Positions 34,131-42,290 of a stretch of 64,000 nucleotides of DNA are shown here, piece by piece (within the stretch, counting starts at the first letter, position 1; every line of letters begins with the position of its first letter). The notes under the pieces are model-generated. The model made no database searches, was not told where the DNA came from, and worked only from the letters and a program-made list of their open reading frames with translations. A program made the translations under genes and the position numbers. Source of the DNA: Spirochaetota bacterium (GTDB taxonomy: Bacteria > Spirochaetota > Spirochaetia > Treponematales > Treponemataceae); contig JAEZST010000022.1 in NCBI GenBank assembly GCA_023443865.1, positions 868,001 to 932,000 on the forward strand, written 5' to 3'.

Positions 34131-35496
34131 CCGGATTATCTGGAAACCACAAAAGAAACAAGCTCAGGCGCTTTCCTGCCCGGCTTTCGAGATGCTCTAC
34201 GGTGGCGCGGCCGGCGGGGGTAAGTCGGACTTTCTCCTCGCGGACTATCTACATGGCGTTAATGAGTGGAGAAAGCACTGGAAGGGCGTCCTTTTTCGCC
34301 GCTCATACCCCGAGCTTGAAGCGCTTGTCGCCCGCGCCCGCGACCTCTACCTACCCCTCGGCGCCAGGTATAACGAGGTACACAAAACCTTCACCTTTCC
34401 AACAGGCTCCATCCTCAGGATGCGTTCCATCTCGCGGGATGCTGACCTCGGGGAATTCCAGGGTCATGACTATACCTGGGTGGGCTTCGACGAGCTTGGA
34501 AACTATCCGACAGACCAGGCATGGCGATTCATGATCTCTCGTATCCGTTCGGCCGCCGGCGCACCCTGCTATATCCGCGGCACCGCGAACCCGGGCGGCG
34601 TGGGTCATGCGTGGATCAAAGCGCGGTTTATCGACGGGTTTATCCCGATGAAGATCTACAAAATCAAGCTTGACAAGGATACGGAGATCACCCGCTGCTT
34701 TATTCCGTCCACCCTTGAGGATAACGAGGAGCTCACGCGGAACGACCCAGCCTACGAGGCGAGGATGAAGCTTCTCCCGACGCACCTTTACCAGGCAATG
34801 AGGTTCGGGAACTGGGACGTATTCGCGGGCCAGGTGTTCGCTGAATTCTCCCGCGAGACCCATGTGATCAAGCCTTTCGCGCTCCCTCCGGGTCAGTGGT
34901 TCAAGTTCACCTCGATGGACTGGGGCTTCGCAAAGCCTTTCTCGATCGGTTGGTGGGCGGTAAACGCGGACGGCCGGATGATCCGGTACCGTGAGCTCTA
35001 CGGATGCGACCCGAACGAGCAGAATGTGGGCCTCAGGAAGGCCGCGACGGAAGTCGCCGCGGAAGCCTGGGCACTCTCGGTCGGCGAGGGCGTGGACATC
35101 ATGGTAGCGGATCCGGCCGTATGGGCCAAGGATGACGACGCGCCGAGCATCGCGGAGAAGTTCGAGGTCGCGGGCTGGAAGATGGAGAAGGCGACCAACG
35201 ACCGCGTGAACGGCCTTTCCCAAATGCATCAGCTCATGATGAACAAGGGCGAGGACGGCCGCCCGATGCTCCTCGTGTTTGAGAACTGTTTCGCTTTCAT
35301 CCGGACGATCCCGACGCTCTTGCCGGACCAGCGTCACCCTGAGGATATCGATTCGAGCCTGGAGGACCACGTATACGACGAGAGCCGGTACGCGGCCATG
35401 AGCCAATACGCGAAGACGCCGATATCGGCGCTTCGAAAGCAAAACGGGGACTGGAACTTCTCGAGTCAGAAGAAGAGCTGGAACCCGCTAAGATGA
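34090..35496 (+). CDS. Terminase large subunit
   Basis: The 468-residue packaging motor has an ATPase domain with Walker A GGAAGGGKS (38-46), Walker B VGFDELG (131-137), and an RNase H-like nuclease half beginning FTSMDWGFAKPFSIGWWAV with later acidic residues in MVADPAVWAKDD. It cuts and pumps DNA into the capsid. The ATG at 34090 overlaps the small subunit; a second in-frame ATG at 34108 is possible. Confidence 0.95.
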   Translation: MRIENQMPKIPANSRIIWKPQKKQAQALSCPAFEMLYGGAAGGGKSDFLLADYLHGVNEWRKHWKGVLFRRSYPELEALVARARDLYLPLGARYNEVHKTFTFPTGSILRMRSISRDADLGEFQGHDYTWVGFDELGNYPTDQAWRFMISRIRSAAGAPCYIRGTANPGGVGHAWIKARFIDGFIPMKIYKIKLDKDTEITRCFIPSTLEDNEELTRNDPAYEARMKLLPTHLYQAMRFGNWDVFAGQVFAEFSRETHVIKPFALPPGQWFKFTSMDWGFAKPFSIGWWAVNADGRMIRYRELYGCDPNEQNVGLRKAATEVAAEAWALSVGEGVDIMVADPAVWAKDDDAPSIAEKFEVAGWKMEKATNDRVNGLSQMHQLMMNKGEDGRPMLLVFENCFAFIRTIPTLLPDQRHPEDIDSSLEDHVYDESRYAAMSQYAKTPISALRKQNGDWNFSSQKKSWNPLR

Positions 35497-35506
35497 GGGG
35501 GAAATC

Positions 35507-35752
35507 ATGACGGTAAGTGAGATTGTGGCAAAGTATTTGCTTGAAAACGGTTACGACGGACTTTGTTGCGACGGGTGCGGGTGCAGCATCGCCGATTTAT
35601 TCGTATGTGAAAACATGAATCCATCTTGTCAGCCAGCCTATGCACATCGTGGTCAGTGTAAAACATGCACTGGCAAATGCGATGCTTACGAAGATGGTCT
35701 TGAATTGGTTTGTTTCCGGGCAGATAAACCGGAGGGACCGAGAGAATGTTGA
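35507..35752 (+). CDS. Small Cys-rich phage protein
   Basis: The 81-residue protein contains CCDGCGCSIADLFVCE and CKTCTGKCDAYE, two Cys clusters that look like a zinc-binding knuckle. Similar short Cys-rich proteins recur in phage early and packaging regions, with no known function. It overlaps the next gene by seven bases. Confidence 0.7.
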   Translation: MTVSEIVAKYLLENGYDGLCCDGCGCSIADLFVCENMNPSCQPAYAHRGQCKTCTGKCDAYEDGLELVCFRADKPEGPREC

Positions 35753-36039
35753 TAACGAATGTTCTTGGAAGAGAGGTCAGGGTCGAATATGGAGACCGAG
35801 ACCCAACGAGTGGAGCTCTTGGACGTTCAGATTCTTCCACGGATAGAATCTTGATATGGGGCGGAATGAGCGATGCAGGATTGCAGTCAATGCTGGGGCA
35901 CGAATGGCTGCATCTTGTCTCTGAATACCTTGGCCTGGAACTTACGGAAAAACAGGTACTCGGCCTCGAAGTTGCATTATTTCAGGCAGGCTTCAGGGTT
36001 CCAGTAATCGATACCGCCGCAGATCAGAAAGCGCAATGA
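35746..36039 (+). CDS. Miniature zincin-like protein (HExxH)
   Basis: The 97-residue protein has HEWLH at 52-56 followed by E75 19 residues later, the zincin metal-binding layout, within a mainly helical C-terminal half. If active it would be a very small metallopeptidase, but it could be an inactive scaffold. It is packed between a Cys-rich gene and a lipase-like gene with overlaps on both sides. Confidence 0.65.
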   Translation: MLITNVLGREVRVEYGDRDPTSGALGRSDSSTDRILIWGGMSDAGLQSMLGHEWLHLVSEYLGLELTEKQVLGLEVALFQAGFRVPVIDTAADQKAQ

Positions 36040-36698
36040 CCAACCTCCCCGAAGAATTCGAAAAGGCGGTCCACGGTCCCTGGACGACAACCGGGCTCGA
36101 CGTTCAGTATCGCATCGAGCGAACCGCAACCGAGATCCGCGTGTACTTCCAGCATACGAAATCATGGATCGACTGGATACTGGATGCGAGCCCGTGGCCG
36201 GTGAAGGATCGCGAGGGGCAATACCGGCATGCTGGATTTTATCTCGCCCACCTTTCTGCCTACCGACAGGTCATGCTTGAGGCGATCGGCGACAAAGCGC
36301 CCGGGGAAACGCTCCCGGTCAAGGCGTTCGGGTATTCCCTGGGCGGCCCCCTGGCGGGTCAGTTTGTCCGAGAGCTCACGAGGACAGGGTACGCGTCTTG
36401 CGCCTATACCTTCGCCTCCCCGAGATGGTCATGGGGGAAGGATTCGCCGATTGATTGCGTGACCAATATTCGGGTGCTTGGGGACCTCCTTGCCGCGGCA
36501 TTCCCTCGCTGGCTCGGGTATCGCGACTCCGGGGAGGATATCTGGATCGGGAAAATCTCCCCTCTATCGCCTTGGAAGCACAGTACGGACGCGTATCGGA
36601 AAGAACTCGTGCGGGGTATCCGGGGCCTGCCCTTGTGGATGCGGATCAAGAACGCCATCCGGTATTTACTAGTCGGGGAGCATGACCGTTATTTTTGA
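36036..36698 (+). CDS. Lipase class 3-like alpha/beta hydrolase
   Basis: The 220-residue protein has the nucleophile elbow GYSLGG with S101, and FASPRWSWG resembling the Lipase_3 motif that follows it, then an acidic residue region and H in PWKHSTD. It could hydrolyse lipid or ester bonds of the host envelope, during lysis or entry. There is no signal peptide. It overlaps the zincin-like gene by four bases. Confidence 0.75.
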   Translation: MTNLPEEFEKAVHGPWTTTGLDVQYRIERTATEIRVYFQHTKSWIDWILDASPWPVKDREGQYRHAGFYLAHLSAYRQVMLEAIGDKAPGETLPVKAFGYSLGGPLAGQFVRELTRTGYASCAYTFASPRWSWGKDSPIDCVTNIRVLGDLLAAAFPRWLGYRDSGEDIWIGKISPLSPWKHSTDAYRKELVRGIRGLPLWMRIKNAIRYLLVGEHDRYF

Positions 36699-36747
36699 TC
36701 TCGTTCTTGCGTTCCTGGCAGGCGCAGCCCTTGTTGCCGGACTTTGA
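36682..36747 (+). CDS. 21-residue membrane micropeptide ORF, tentative
   Basis: The frame reads MTVIFDLVLAFLAGAALVAG plus one Leu, a single hydrophobic helix. It overlaps the lipase-like gene by 17 bases and the next small frame by four. Only position and hydrophobicity support it; it might be a holin-like helper. Confidence 0.35.
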   Translation: MTVIFDLVLAFLAGAALVAGL

Positions 36748-36839
36748 ATCAGATCGGAAAGATAGAAGATTATACGGAGCTGTATAAGCACGGGGCGCTT
36801 ATACGGACACACGCCAAGCCCCGGCGGAGGTTATTGTGA
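36744..36839 (+). CDS. 31-residue ORF linking two small genes, tentative
   Basis: A TTG-started frame (LNQIGKIEDYTELYKHGALI then a basic end) overlaps the micropeptide stop by four bases and the next GTG start by four (GTGA). The unbroken chain of overlaps suggests a real translated frame, but it is too short to be sure. Confidence 0.3.
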   Translation: MNQIGKIEDYTELYKHGALIRTHAKPRRRLL

Positions 36840-37057
36840 CAAGAGCACACAGAGCAAAATTAAACAGAATAAATCAAAGAATGCTAAGGGATGCAATGCG
36901 GTTTGCGCCAATAAAAGAGCATGATGGCGAATGCCGCCGTGGCGTAGAACAACAAGTTCAACCTGACAATGTCGAGATGCTTCCTGAAAAGTGTATGTCT
37001 TGCACGGCAAGCGGACTGCGCGACGGCCCGTGTTGCCCGCCATTGCAGGTAAACTAA
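36836..37057 (+). CDS. Small Cys-containing protein, unknown
   Basis: This 73-residue frame starts at GTG 36836 behind GGCGGAGG. It contains ECRRGVEQQ, CMSC and GPCCPP, with a basic N-terminus. It is followed by the promoter-like element before the portal gene. No family is recognised. Confidence 0.5.
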   Translation: MTRAHRAKLNRINQRMLRDAMRFAPIKEHDGECRRGVEQQVQPDNVEMLPEKCMSCTASGLRDGPCCPPLQVN

Positions 37058-37077
37058 ATGTTATGTCTTTCCTCTTG

Positions 37078-37110
37078 TCCATTACGAAACGAATTCCTAC
37101 GTGCTAGCGT
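37078..37110 (+). promoter_or_regulatory. Candidate phage promoter before the portal gene
   Basis: The 14-mer TCCATTACGAAACG (37078-37091) recurs at 58585-58598. Taking TTACGA (37082-37087) as the -35, a 17-base spacer leads to TAGCGT (37105-37110). Transcription would then start at or next to the ATG at 37117. CGAAACG and CGTTTCG also form an inverted pair across this element. Confidence 0.45.
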
Positions 37111-37116
37111 TTCGTC

Positions 37117-38781
37117 ATGGACGAGAAAGAGCTCCTTGAAGAGATCAAAACCGAGTTCGAATACCTGAAGACCGAGCGCGCGAAGTACGAATCCGACTGG
37201 AAAGACACGGAGAACTACGTTCGCGCCTCGCTCTATGATTGGACGGGGACCACCAAGAAACCGCCTCGCCCGGACCGGTACACCTCGCGTCCCGCTCACA
37301 ATCTCACTACCTTGGTATCCGGGCTCCTCGGATACACCATTTCCCCGAACATTACCTGGCTGAAGCTCTCTCTTGAGCAGATGGACTGGCTGAAATACGC
37401 TGGCGTCAAGGACTGGCTCGAGCAGGCCGAAAAGGCTTTCTACGCGGCCGTGAACCGGTCGAACCTCTATTCCGAAGCTCCGATCTTCCTCAAGGACGCC
37501 GCGACCTTCGGTCATACGGCTATGCTCATCGATGAGGACCTCAACGAAGGCCGGATCCGGTATTCCACCCGGCCGACGCCCGAGGTCTATCTCGACGTAA
37601 ACGAGTACGACGAGGTCGATACCGTTTACCGCTCATTTTCCATGACCATCAGGAATATGGTTTCCTTCTTTGGGGAGGACGCCTGTCACCATGAGGTGAA
37701 GCAGAAGAACAAGGAGAAGGGGAGCCGGAACAACACGGTCAATATCCTTCATGCGGTGTACCCGCGGAAGGACGCGGATCCCGAGGCGATGGATATCAAG
37801 CGCGCCCCCTGGGCGAGTCTGTACATCGACCTCGACAACGACCACCTCATCGAGGAATCGGGCTACTGGGAAAACCCCTTCGCGTGTTTCGCCTGGGAGC
37901 GGATCCCCGGATCTGCCTATGGCGACAGTCCGTCAATGCAGGCGCTCCCGGACATCCTCCTCCTCAACAAGGCCGAAGAGGCCCGGATCCGCCTTGCGCA
38001 GCTTTCCGCCGAGCCCCCGATGAACGTGCCGAACAAGATGCGCGGCTCAGAGAACGTGGTCCCGGGCGGGTTCAATTATTTCGACAGGCCCGACGAAATC
38101 CTCACGCCGATCAATACCGGCGCCAACTTCCCGATCACGATCAACGTCACCCAGGACATCGAAAGCCGGATCCGCGACTGGTTTCACGTCGATTTCTTCC
38201 TCATGCTCCAGGCCCGCGAGGGTCAAAAGACCGCGACCGAAGTGATCGAGCTGCAGGGCGAAAAGGCCGCCACCCTTTCGTCGATCATCGTGAACATGAA
38301 CAATTTTCTAGCATCCCTGGTACGCCGAACATTCAACATTCTCTATCGTCAGGGGAAGATCCCGAAGCCGCCTCAAGTGCTCGCGGGGACCGGGGCACAG
38401 ATCAAGATCGACTTTGTTGGCCCCCTTGCTCAGGCACAGAAGAAATATCATCAGGCTGGCGGGATAACTCAGAGCATGGCCCTGGTCGCTCCCGTCCTGC
38501 AGCTCTTTCCGGAGACCAAAGACTACATCGATGGCGATCGGCTCGCGGTCGGTATCTTGGACGCGAACGGCTTCCCACAGTCCGCGCTTCGTGAAGATGA
38601 CGAGGTAAAGGGAATCCGTGATGCTCGCGCTCAGATCGCGGAAAAACAAGAGCAAAAGGCGATCGCGATGCAGCAGCAAGGCGCGGTGATGCAGAACATG
38701 GACAAGTTAAATCAGCCGATCAAACAGGGCACAGTCCTTGCTGAGGTCGGCAAACAACTCGCCGGAGGGATGCAGCGATGA
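37117..38781 (+). CDS. Portal protein (head-to-tail connector, podovirus type)
   Basis: The 554-residue protein matches the podovirus head-to-tail connector family: an N-terminal helical start LLEEIKTEFEYLKTERAKYE, FLKDAATFGHTAMLIDEDL, a middle with GDSPSMQALPDILLLNKAEE and a helical, Gln-rich C-terminal crown. The dodecameric portal is the DNA channel and the anchor of the tail. No Shine-Dalgarno sequence lies before the ATG, so leaderless or weak initiation is possible. It overlaps the next gene by four bases. Confidence 0.92.
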   Translation: MDEKELLEEIKTEFEYLKTERAKYESDWKDTENYVRASLYDWTGTTKKPPRPDRYTSRPAHNLTTLVSGLLGYTISPNITWLKLSLEQMDWLKYAGVKDWLEQAEKAFYAAVNRSNLYSEAPIFLKDAATFGHTAMLIDEDLNEGRIRYSTRPTPEVYLDVNEYDEVDTVYRSFSMTIRNMVSFFGEDACHHEVKQKNKEKGSRNNTVNILHAVYPRKDADPEAMDIKRAPWASLYIDLDNDHLIEESGYWENPFACFAWERIPGSAYGDSPSMQALPDILLLNKAEEARIRLAQLSAEPPMNVPNKMRGSENVVPGGFNYFDRPDEILTPINTGANFPITINVTQDIESRIRDWFHVDFFLMLQAREGQKTATEVIELQGEKAATLSSIIVNMNNFLASLVRRTFNILYRQGKIPKPPQVLAGTGAQIKIDFVGPLAQAQKKYHQAGGITQSMALVAPVLQLFPETKDYIDGDRLAVGILDANGFPQSALREDDEVKGIRDARAQIAEKQEQKAIAMQQQGAVMQNMDKLNQPIKQGTVLAEVGKQLAGGMQR

Positions 38782-39065
38782 AACAGACCGCGAAATGCGT
38801 AATTCCAGGTTTCGAGAACTCCCCGCCTGATGAACAGGCCAACGCGCTTAAGGCTATCTGCCAGCGCGTTTTCACGACCGAAGAGGGCCGGATCGTCTTT
38901 AACATGTTGATGACCGACCTTCGCTTTTTCGATGAGGCAAACACGGAGGCGGAAGTAGCGCTCTCCGAGTACGCAAAATTCTTTTTACGGGAACGCTTGG
39001 GTATCGTCAACACGCTCGACGCAACGAACGCATTGATGAAAACCTTGACGGTGACCGGGAGGTAA
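38778..39065 (+). CDS. Bbp19-like phage protein
   Basis: This 95-residue protein sits between portal and scaffold, as Bbp19 does in BPP-1-type phages. Its core ICQRVFTTEEGRIVFNMLM and the helical end with FFLRERLGIVNTL fit that small family. The role is unknown; it may be a virion or assembly accessory. It begins in an ATGA overlap with the portal gene. Confidence 0.75.
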   Translation: MKQTAKCVIPGFENSPPDEQANALKAICQRVFTTEEGRIVFNMLMTDLRFFDEANTEAEVALSEYAKFFLRERLGIVNTLDATNALMKTLTVTGR

Positions 39066-39068
39066 AAC

Positions 39069-39932
39069 ATGGACGATAACGCTGGCCAGGGAACTGAGAA
39101 CCAGGGATCGCAGGGCGCAGCGGGAGCGGGGAGCCAGTCCTCAGCCACCGGTGCATCGCTTTCTGACGTAATGACTGGCGCGAGCGCTTCAGGCACCACC
39201 AGCACCGCAGAACCCAACGGTACCGGATCCGTAGGGGAAGGAGCAGGGGCAGGACAGGGAGTAGGAGCGCAGGGCACTCCGGCCTTGGGTAAATGGGCCG
39301 ATCAGTTGCCGAAGGAAATTCGCGAAAACCCCGACGCGGTGAAGACGCTTTCGAAATTCACGAGCTTCGGAGACATCACGAAATCCTATCTCGAGCTCTC
39401 GGGAAAGCTCGGGTCCTCGATCCAGATTCCCGGGAAGGACGCGACGGTCGAACAGAAAGCCGCGTTTTTTAAGCAACTCGGCCGCCCGGAGTCGGCGGAC
39501 AAGTACGGCTTCAAACAGGAACATGACGGCGCGAAATCGTTCGCGAAGATTGCCCACGAGGTGGGTCTTTCCGACGACCAGGCGAAGGCCCTGTATCAGC
39601 ATTTCGAGAACTCCGGCGCCGATGCCGTGAAGGCCCGCCAGGCGATGATGCAGAAACAGCAGGTCGATACCGAGACCGCGCTGAAGAAAGAGTACGGCGA
39701 TAAGTACCCCCAGGCCATCGAAACGCTTCGCCGCGGACTTGAGAACTTCGGCGGGAAAGAGCTTCTCGACGTGCTCGTAACCTCCGGGCTTTCCTTCCAT
39801 CCGGCCGTCGTGAGGACGTTCATCCGGATCGGCGAGAAACTTTCGGAGGCCGGCGCGACTTCCCGCACGGGAGGCGCCGGGAATGCCATGAAACCCCTCG
39901 CGGAAGGCGGAGGGTTCGAAATCAAGATTTAA
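39069..39932 (+). CDS. Capsid scaffolding protein
   Basis: The 287-residue protein has a Gly/Ala/Ser/Thr-rich disordered N-terminus (1-70) and a charged helical body with ALGKWADQLPKEIRENPDAV, FFKQLGRPESADKYGF and a C-terminal helix region. That composition and position, directly before the major capsid gene, are typical of podovirus scaffolds, which shape the procapsid and leave before packaging. Confidence 0.85.
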   Translation: MDDNAGQGTENQGSQGAAGAGSQSSATGASLSDVMTGASASGTTSTAEPNGTGSVGEGAGAGQGVGAQGTPALGKWADQLPKEIRENPDAVKTLSKFTSFGDITKSYLELSGKLGSSIQIPGKDATVEQKAAFFKQLGRPESADKYGFKQEHDGAKSFAKIAHEVGLSDDQAKALYQHFENSGADAVKARQAMMQKQQVDTETALKKEYGDKYPQAIETLRRGLENFGGKELLDVLVTSGLSFHPAVVRTFIRIGEKLSEAGATSRTGGAGNAMKPLAEGGGFEIKI

Positions 39933-39944
39933 GGAGAGTGATCT

Positions 39945-40913
39945 ATGCCTCTTTCCATGACTGACCAGATGACCGCGCTCGAAGCCACGAAGCGGTCCGG
40001 TAACGCGGACGCGTACCACATCATCGAGGGCATGCTCCAGACCAACCAGATGCTGGCTGACATGCCCGTATACGAGGCGAACGACGGAACGAGCCACCTC
40101 ACCACCGTTCGCACCACCCAGCCGAGCGGCACTCGGCGCAAGTACAACGAAGGTATCGTCAGCCACGCCTCGACGACCAAGAACATCCGCGACCTCATGG
40201 AGATGCTCGAGGACTACTCGGTCATCGACAAGAACATCGTGGACCATTCGTCCAACAAGACGGGCTTGATCAACACCGAGATCATCGCGTTCCTCAACGG
40301 CATGGGCGAAACCCAGGCCGAGGACCTGATCTACGGCGACAACGGCCAGGACGAAACCCAGATGAACGGCCTTGCCGTAAGGCGTAGGGTTCTCAACGCC
40401 GAGAACTGCGTTTCCGCCGGAGGATCCGGAAGCGACCTCACGAGTATTTACATCGTGGGTCTCGGTCCTCAGTTCGTTCACCTCTTCCATCCGAAAGGGC
40501 GGAACGACGTGGGCGTGAAGCGCGAGGATCGCGGCTTGCAGGACTGGCCCATCATCTCCGGAGGCGTGATGAAAACCATGCCCGCGTACGTCAACTTCTT
40601 CTCGGCGCACTTTGGCCTTGCCGTAAGGAACGAGAAAGCGCTGCAGCGTATCGCGAACATCGAGTCCACCATTTCCGCCGACACCCTCATCGAGATCGTC
40701 CTCGCACGGATGAACAAGCTCCCCGTTGGTTGCCAGAGCGTCGCGATCTACGCGAACTCCGACATGGTCACCAAGATCGATAAGGCTGCCTGGTCGAAGT
40801 CGAACGCGGTTTTCCCGAAGGAAGACCCGTGGGGCAACCTCGTCACCCACGTCCGCAGGGCTCGCGTGCGCCAGGTGGACGCCATCCTCAATACCGAGGA
40901 CGCGATCGCGTAA
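39945..40913 (+). CDS. Major capsid protein
   Basis: The 322-residue protein has the pattern of the BPP-1-like major capsid family: LEATKRSGNADAYHIIEGML, VRTTQPSGTRRKYNEGIV, EDLIYGDNGQDETQMNGL, and a long C-terminal beta-rich part with RIANIESTISADTLIEI. It should form the HK97-fold shell. AAGGAGAG precedes the ATG. A strong hairpin follows the stop. Confidence 0.92.
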   Translation: MPLSMTDQMTALEATKRSGNADAYHIIEGMLQTNQMLADMPVYEANDGTSHLTTVRTTQPSGTRRKYNEGIVSHASTTKNIRDLMEMLEDYSVIDKNIVDHSSNKTGLINTEIIAFLNGMGETQAEDLIYGDNGQDETQMNGLAVRRRVLNAENCVSAGGSGSDLTSIYIVGLGPQFVHLFHPKGRNDVGVKREDRGLQDWPIISGGVMKTMPAYVNFFSAHFGLAVRNEKALQRIANIESTISADTLIEIVLARMNKLPVGCQSVAIYANSDMVTKIDKAAWSKSNAVFPKEDPWGNLVTHVRRARVRQVDAILNTEDAIA

Positions 40914-40920
40914 TCGGTCG

Positions 40921-40953
40921 GGTCCGGCCGGATTAACCTGGCCGGACTTATTT
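40921..40953 (+). terminator. Hairpin after the major capsid gene
   Basis: GTCCGGCC (40922-40929) pairs perfectly with GGCCGGAC (40940-40947) around a 10-nt loop, followed by TTATTT. It probably ends part of the capsid transcript or protects its 3' end. The 61-base gap contains nothing else. Confidence 0.55.
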
Positions 40954-40974
40954 CAGGACAAGGAGAAAACTCAC

Positions 40975-41358
40975 ATGAATTTCTGTTTGGATAAAAGGCT
41001 AGAGGTTTCCACCGATCAGGCGATTGCCGCGACCGCCTATTCCGATTCCATCGTGTGCGGCGGTCCGGGAGAAGCCGAGGGGGCCGCCTTCGATATCCGG
41101 GTGAAAACCGCCTTCGCGACGAGCAACGCCGGAACTTTGACCTTCGGTATCCAGGACTCCCCGGACGGAACGACCTGGACCACCCGCGTCTCGTCTCCGG
41201 CATTCGCCGCGGCCGCACTCGGAGCGACTTCCGGGGGGAAGCCCCTCACCTCGCTTACGGTTCCGAAGGATCACGCGAAACACCTTCGCCTTGCTTACAC
41301 CGTCGCGAACGCGTTTACTGCCGGCGCGATCACCGCTGGCCTCAACACGGTACGGTAA
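40975..41358 (+). CDS. Bbp16-like capsid cement protein
   Basis: The 127-residue protein is beta-rich: MNFCLDKRLEVSTDQAIAAT, DIRVKTAFATSNAGTLTFGI, and RLAYTVANAFTAGAITAGL. It fits the Bbp16 family, small cement proteins that decorate and strengthen the capsid. AAGGAG precedes the ATG at 40975; the longer upstream frame overlaps the capsid gene and is rejected. It follows the major capsid gene, as in BPP-1-type phages. Confidence 0.8.
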   Translation: MNFCLDKRLEVSTDQAIAATAYSDSIVCGGPGEAEGAAFDIRVKTAFATSNAGTLTFGIQDSPDGTTWTTRVSSPAFAAAALGATSGGKPLTSLTVPKDHAKHLRLAYTVANAFTAGAITAGLNTVR

Positions 41359-41369
41359 GGAGGTAGACG

Positions 41370-41621
41370 ATGCCGGATAAAGATCAGACCCAGGCGGGCG
41401 GAACCCCCGGGAATACCCCGGATCCGAACGCGAACGGCGGAACTCCCCCCGCGGGAGCCGGAGCGGGAAAGAAAGATCAGACCCAGGCGGGCGGAACCCC
41501 CGGGGTGCCGGTCACGTATCGGTGTAAGGTGAAGTGCCATTACGGCGGACGCCTGTACCGCGTCGGGGAAGTGCTCGTTACGGACAAAGAAGCTCCGGGG
41601 CACTTCGAGAAAGTGAAGTAA
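41370..41621 (+). CDS. Small protein with repeated Gly/Pro-rich linker
   Basis: The 83-residue protein has a disordered N-terminal half (residues 1-48) containing KDQTQAGGTPG twice, and a C-terminal fold with YRCKVKCHYGGRLYRVGEVL. The repeat is identical at DNA level over 33 bp (41379-41411 and 41472-41504). It is likely a small virion accessory or head-decoration protein. A strong terminator follows. Confidence 0.7.
   Translation: MPDKDQTQAGGTPGNTPDPNANGGTPPAGAGAGKKDQTQAGGTPGVPVTYRCKVKCHYGGRLYRVGEVLVTDKEAPGHFEKVK
41379..41504 (+). repeat. Direct repeat of 33 bp, two copies
   Basis: Copies at 41379-41411 and 41472-41504 are identical and 93 bases apart, so the reading frame is kept. They encode the KDQTQAGGTPG linkers. 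Confidence 0.9.
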
Positions 41622-41625
41622 GGGG

Positions 41626-41655
41626 AAGGTGCCGGGAGCGATCCTGGCACCTTTT
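41626..41655 (+). terminator. Terminator between capsid and tail genes
   Basis: A 12-bp stem (AAGGTGCCGGGA with one G-U pair) and loop GCGA are followed by TTTT. It separates head genes from tail genes and may lower downstream expression. Confidence 0.75.
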
Positions 41656-41675
41656 CAATGAGAAGGAGATGGTAG

Positions 41676-42290
41676 ATGAATATCGACTGGGATCTAGCGA
41701 ATCGCGCACTACAACGAATCGGGCAGGCCCGCTTGCCCACGAATGACACCACGAGCCGCTCCGCGCTCCTTCTCCGTGACTTCTACCTTCCCACGATCCT
41801 TGAAGCTCTTGCCGAGGTGCCTTGGACGAGTGCGAAGCGGCGTGTAGCCCTCGTGGAGGATATCCTGTCCGAGAACCTTACCGAGTACGCGTGTATGTAC
41901 CCGCTCCCCGTGGACTGCGCCCGGCCCCTCGAGCTTTGGCTGCAAAACCCATACTTCATCATCGAGGGAGACATTCTCTATACCGATATACCTGGTGCAA
42001 TCCTCCTTTACATCACCAACGGACGCATCGCGGATCCGGCCAATTATCACGATACCGAGGACTTCCCCGAATACGAAACGCTCCCGCTCGAGGTGAAGTT
42101 CTGGGAGTACGTCGAGGCGAATCTCGCCGGGAAACTTTCGCTCTCACTCACCGGGAAGGATGATCTTTATCAGGTCTTGAGAAACGAGGCGCTCCTCATC
42201 GGCCAGCTCGCAAGCCAGGCGTCCCGCTCGGCATCTGCTGCCAAGAAGAACGGATCCCCGCTTTGGATGGGCGGGGTCCGGGGTCGCTGA
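41676..42290 (+). CDS. Tail tubular protein A-like head-tail adaptor
   Basis: The 204-residue protein fits the gp11/tail tubular protein A family: NRALQRIGQARLPTNDTTSR, FYLPTILEALAEVPWTSAKR and a helical C-terminus with LLIGQLASQASRSASAAKK. It links portal and tail nozzle in podoviruses. AGAAGGAG precedes the ATG. Its stop overlaps the start of the next gene by one base. Confidence 0.85.
   Translation: MNIDWDLANRALQRIGQARLPTNDTTSRSALLLRDFYLPTILEALAEVPWTSAKRRVALVEDILSENLTEYACMYPLPVDCARPLELWLQNPYFIIEGDILYTDIPGAILLYITNGRIADPANYHDTEDFPEYETLPLEVKFWEYVEANLAGKLSLSLTGKDDLYQVLRNEALLIGQLASQASRSASAAKKNGSPLWMGGVRGR

Noticed and set aside
34351..35442. A 363-residue minus-strand open frame over the terminase
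   Set aside because: It is a shadow of the terminase large subunit, Arg/His/Leu-rich without motifs.
39189..40850. A 553-residue open frame on the minus strand across scaffold and capsid genes
   Set aside because: It is antisense to two well-supported structural genes and arises from the GC-rich codon bias of the plus strand. The translated sequence has no family features.
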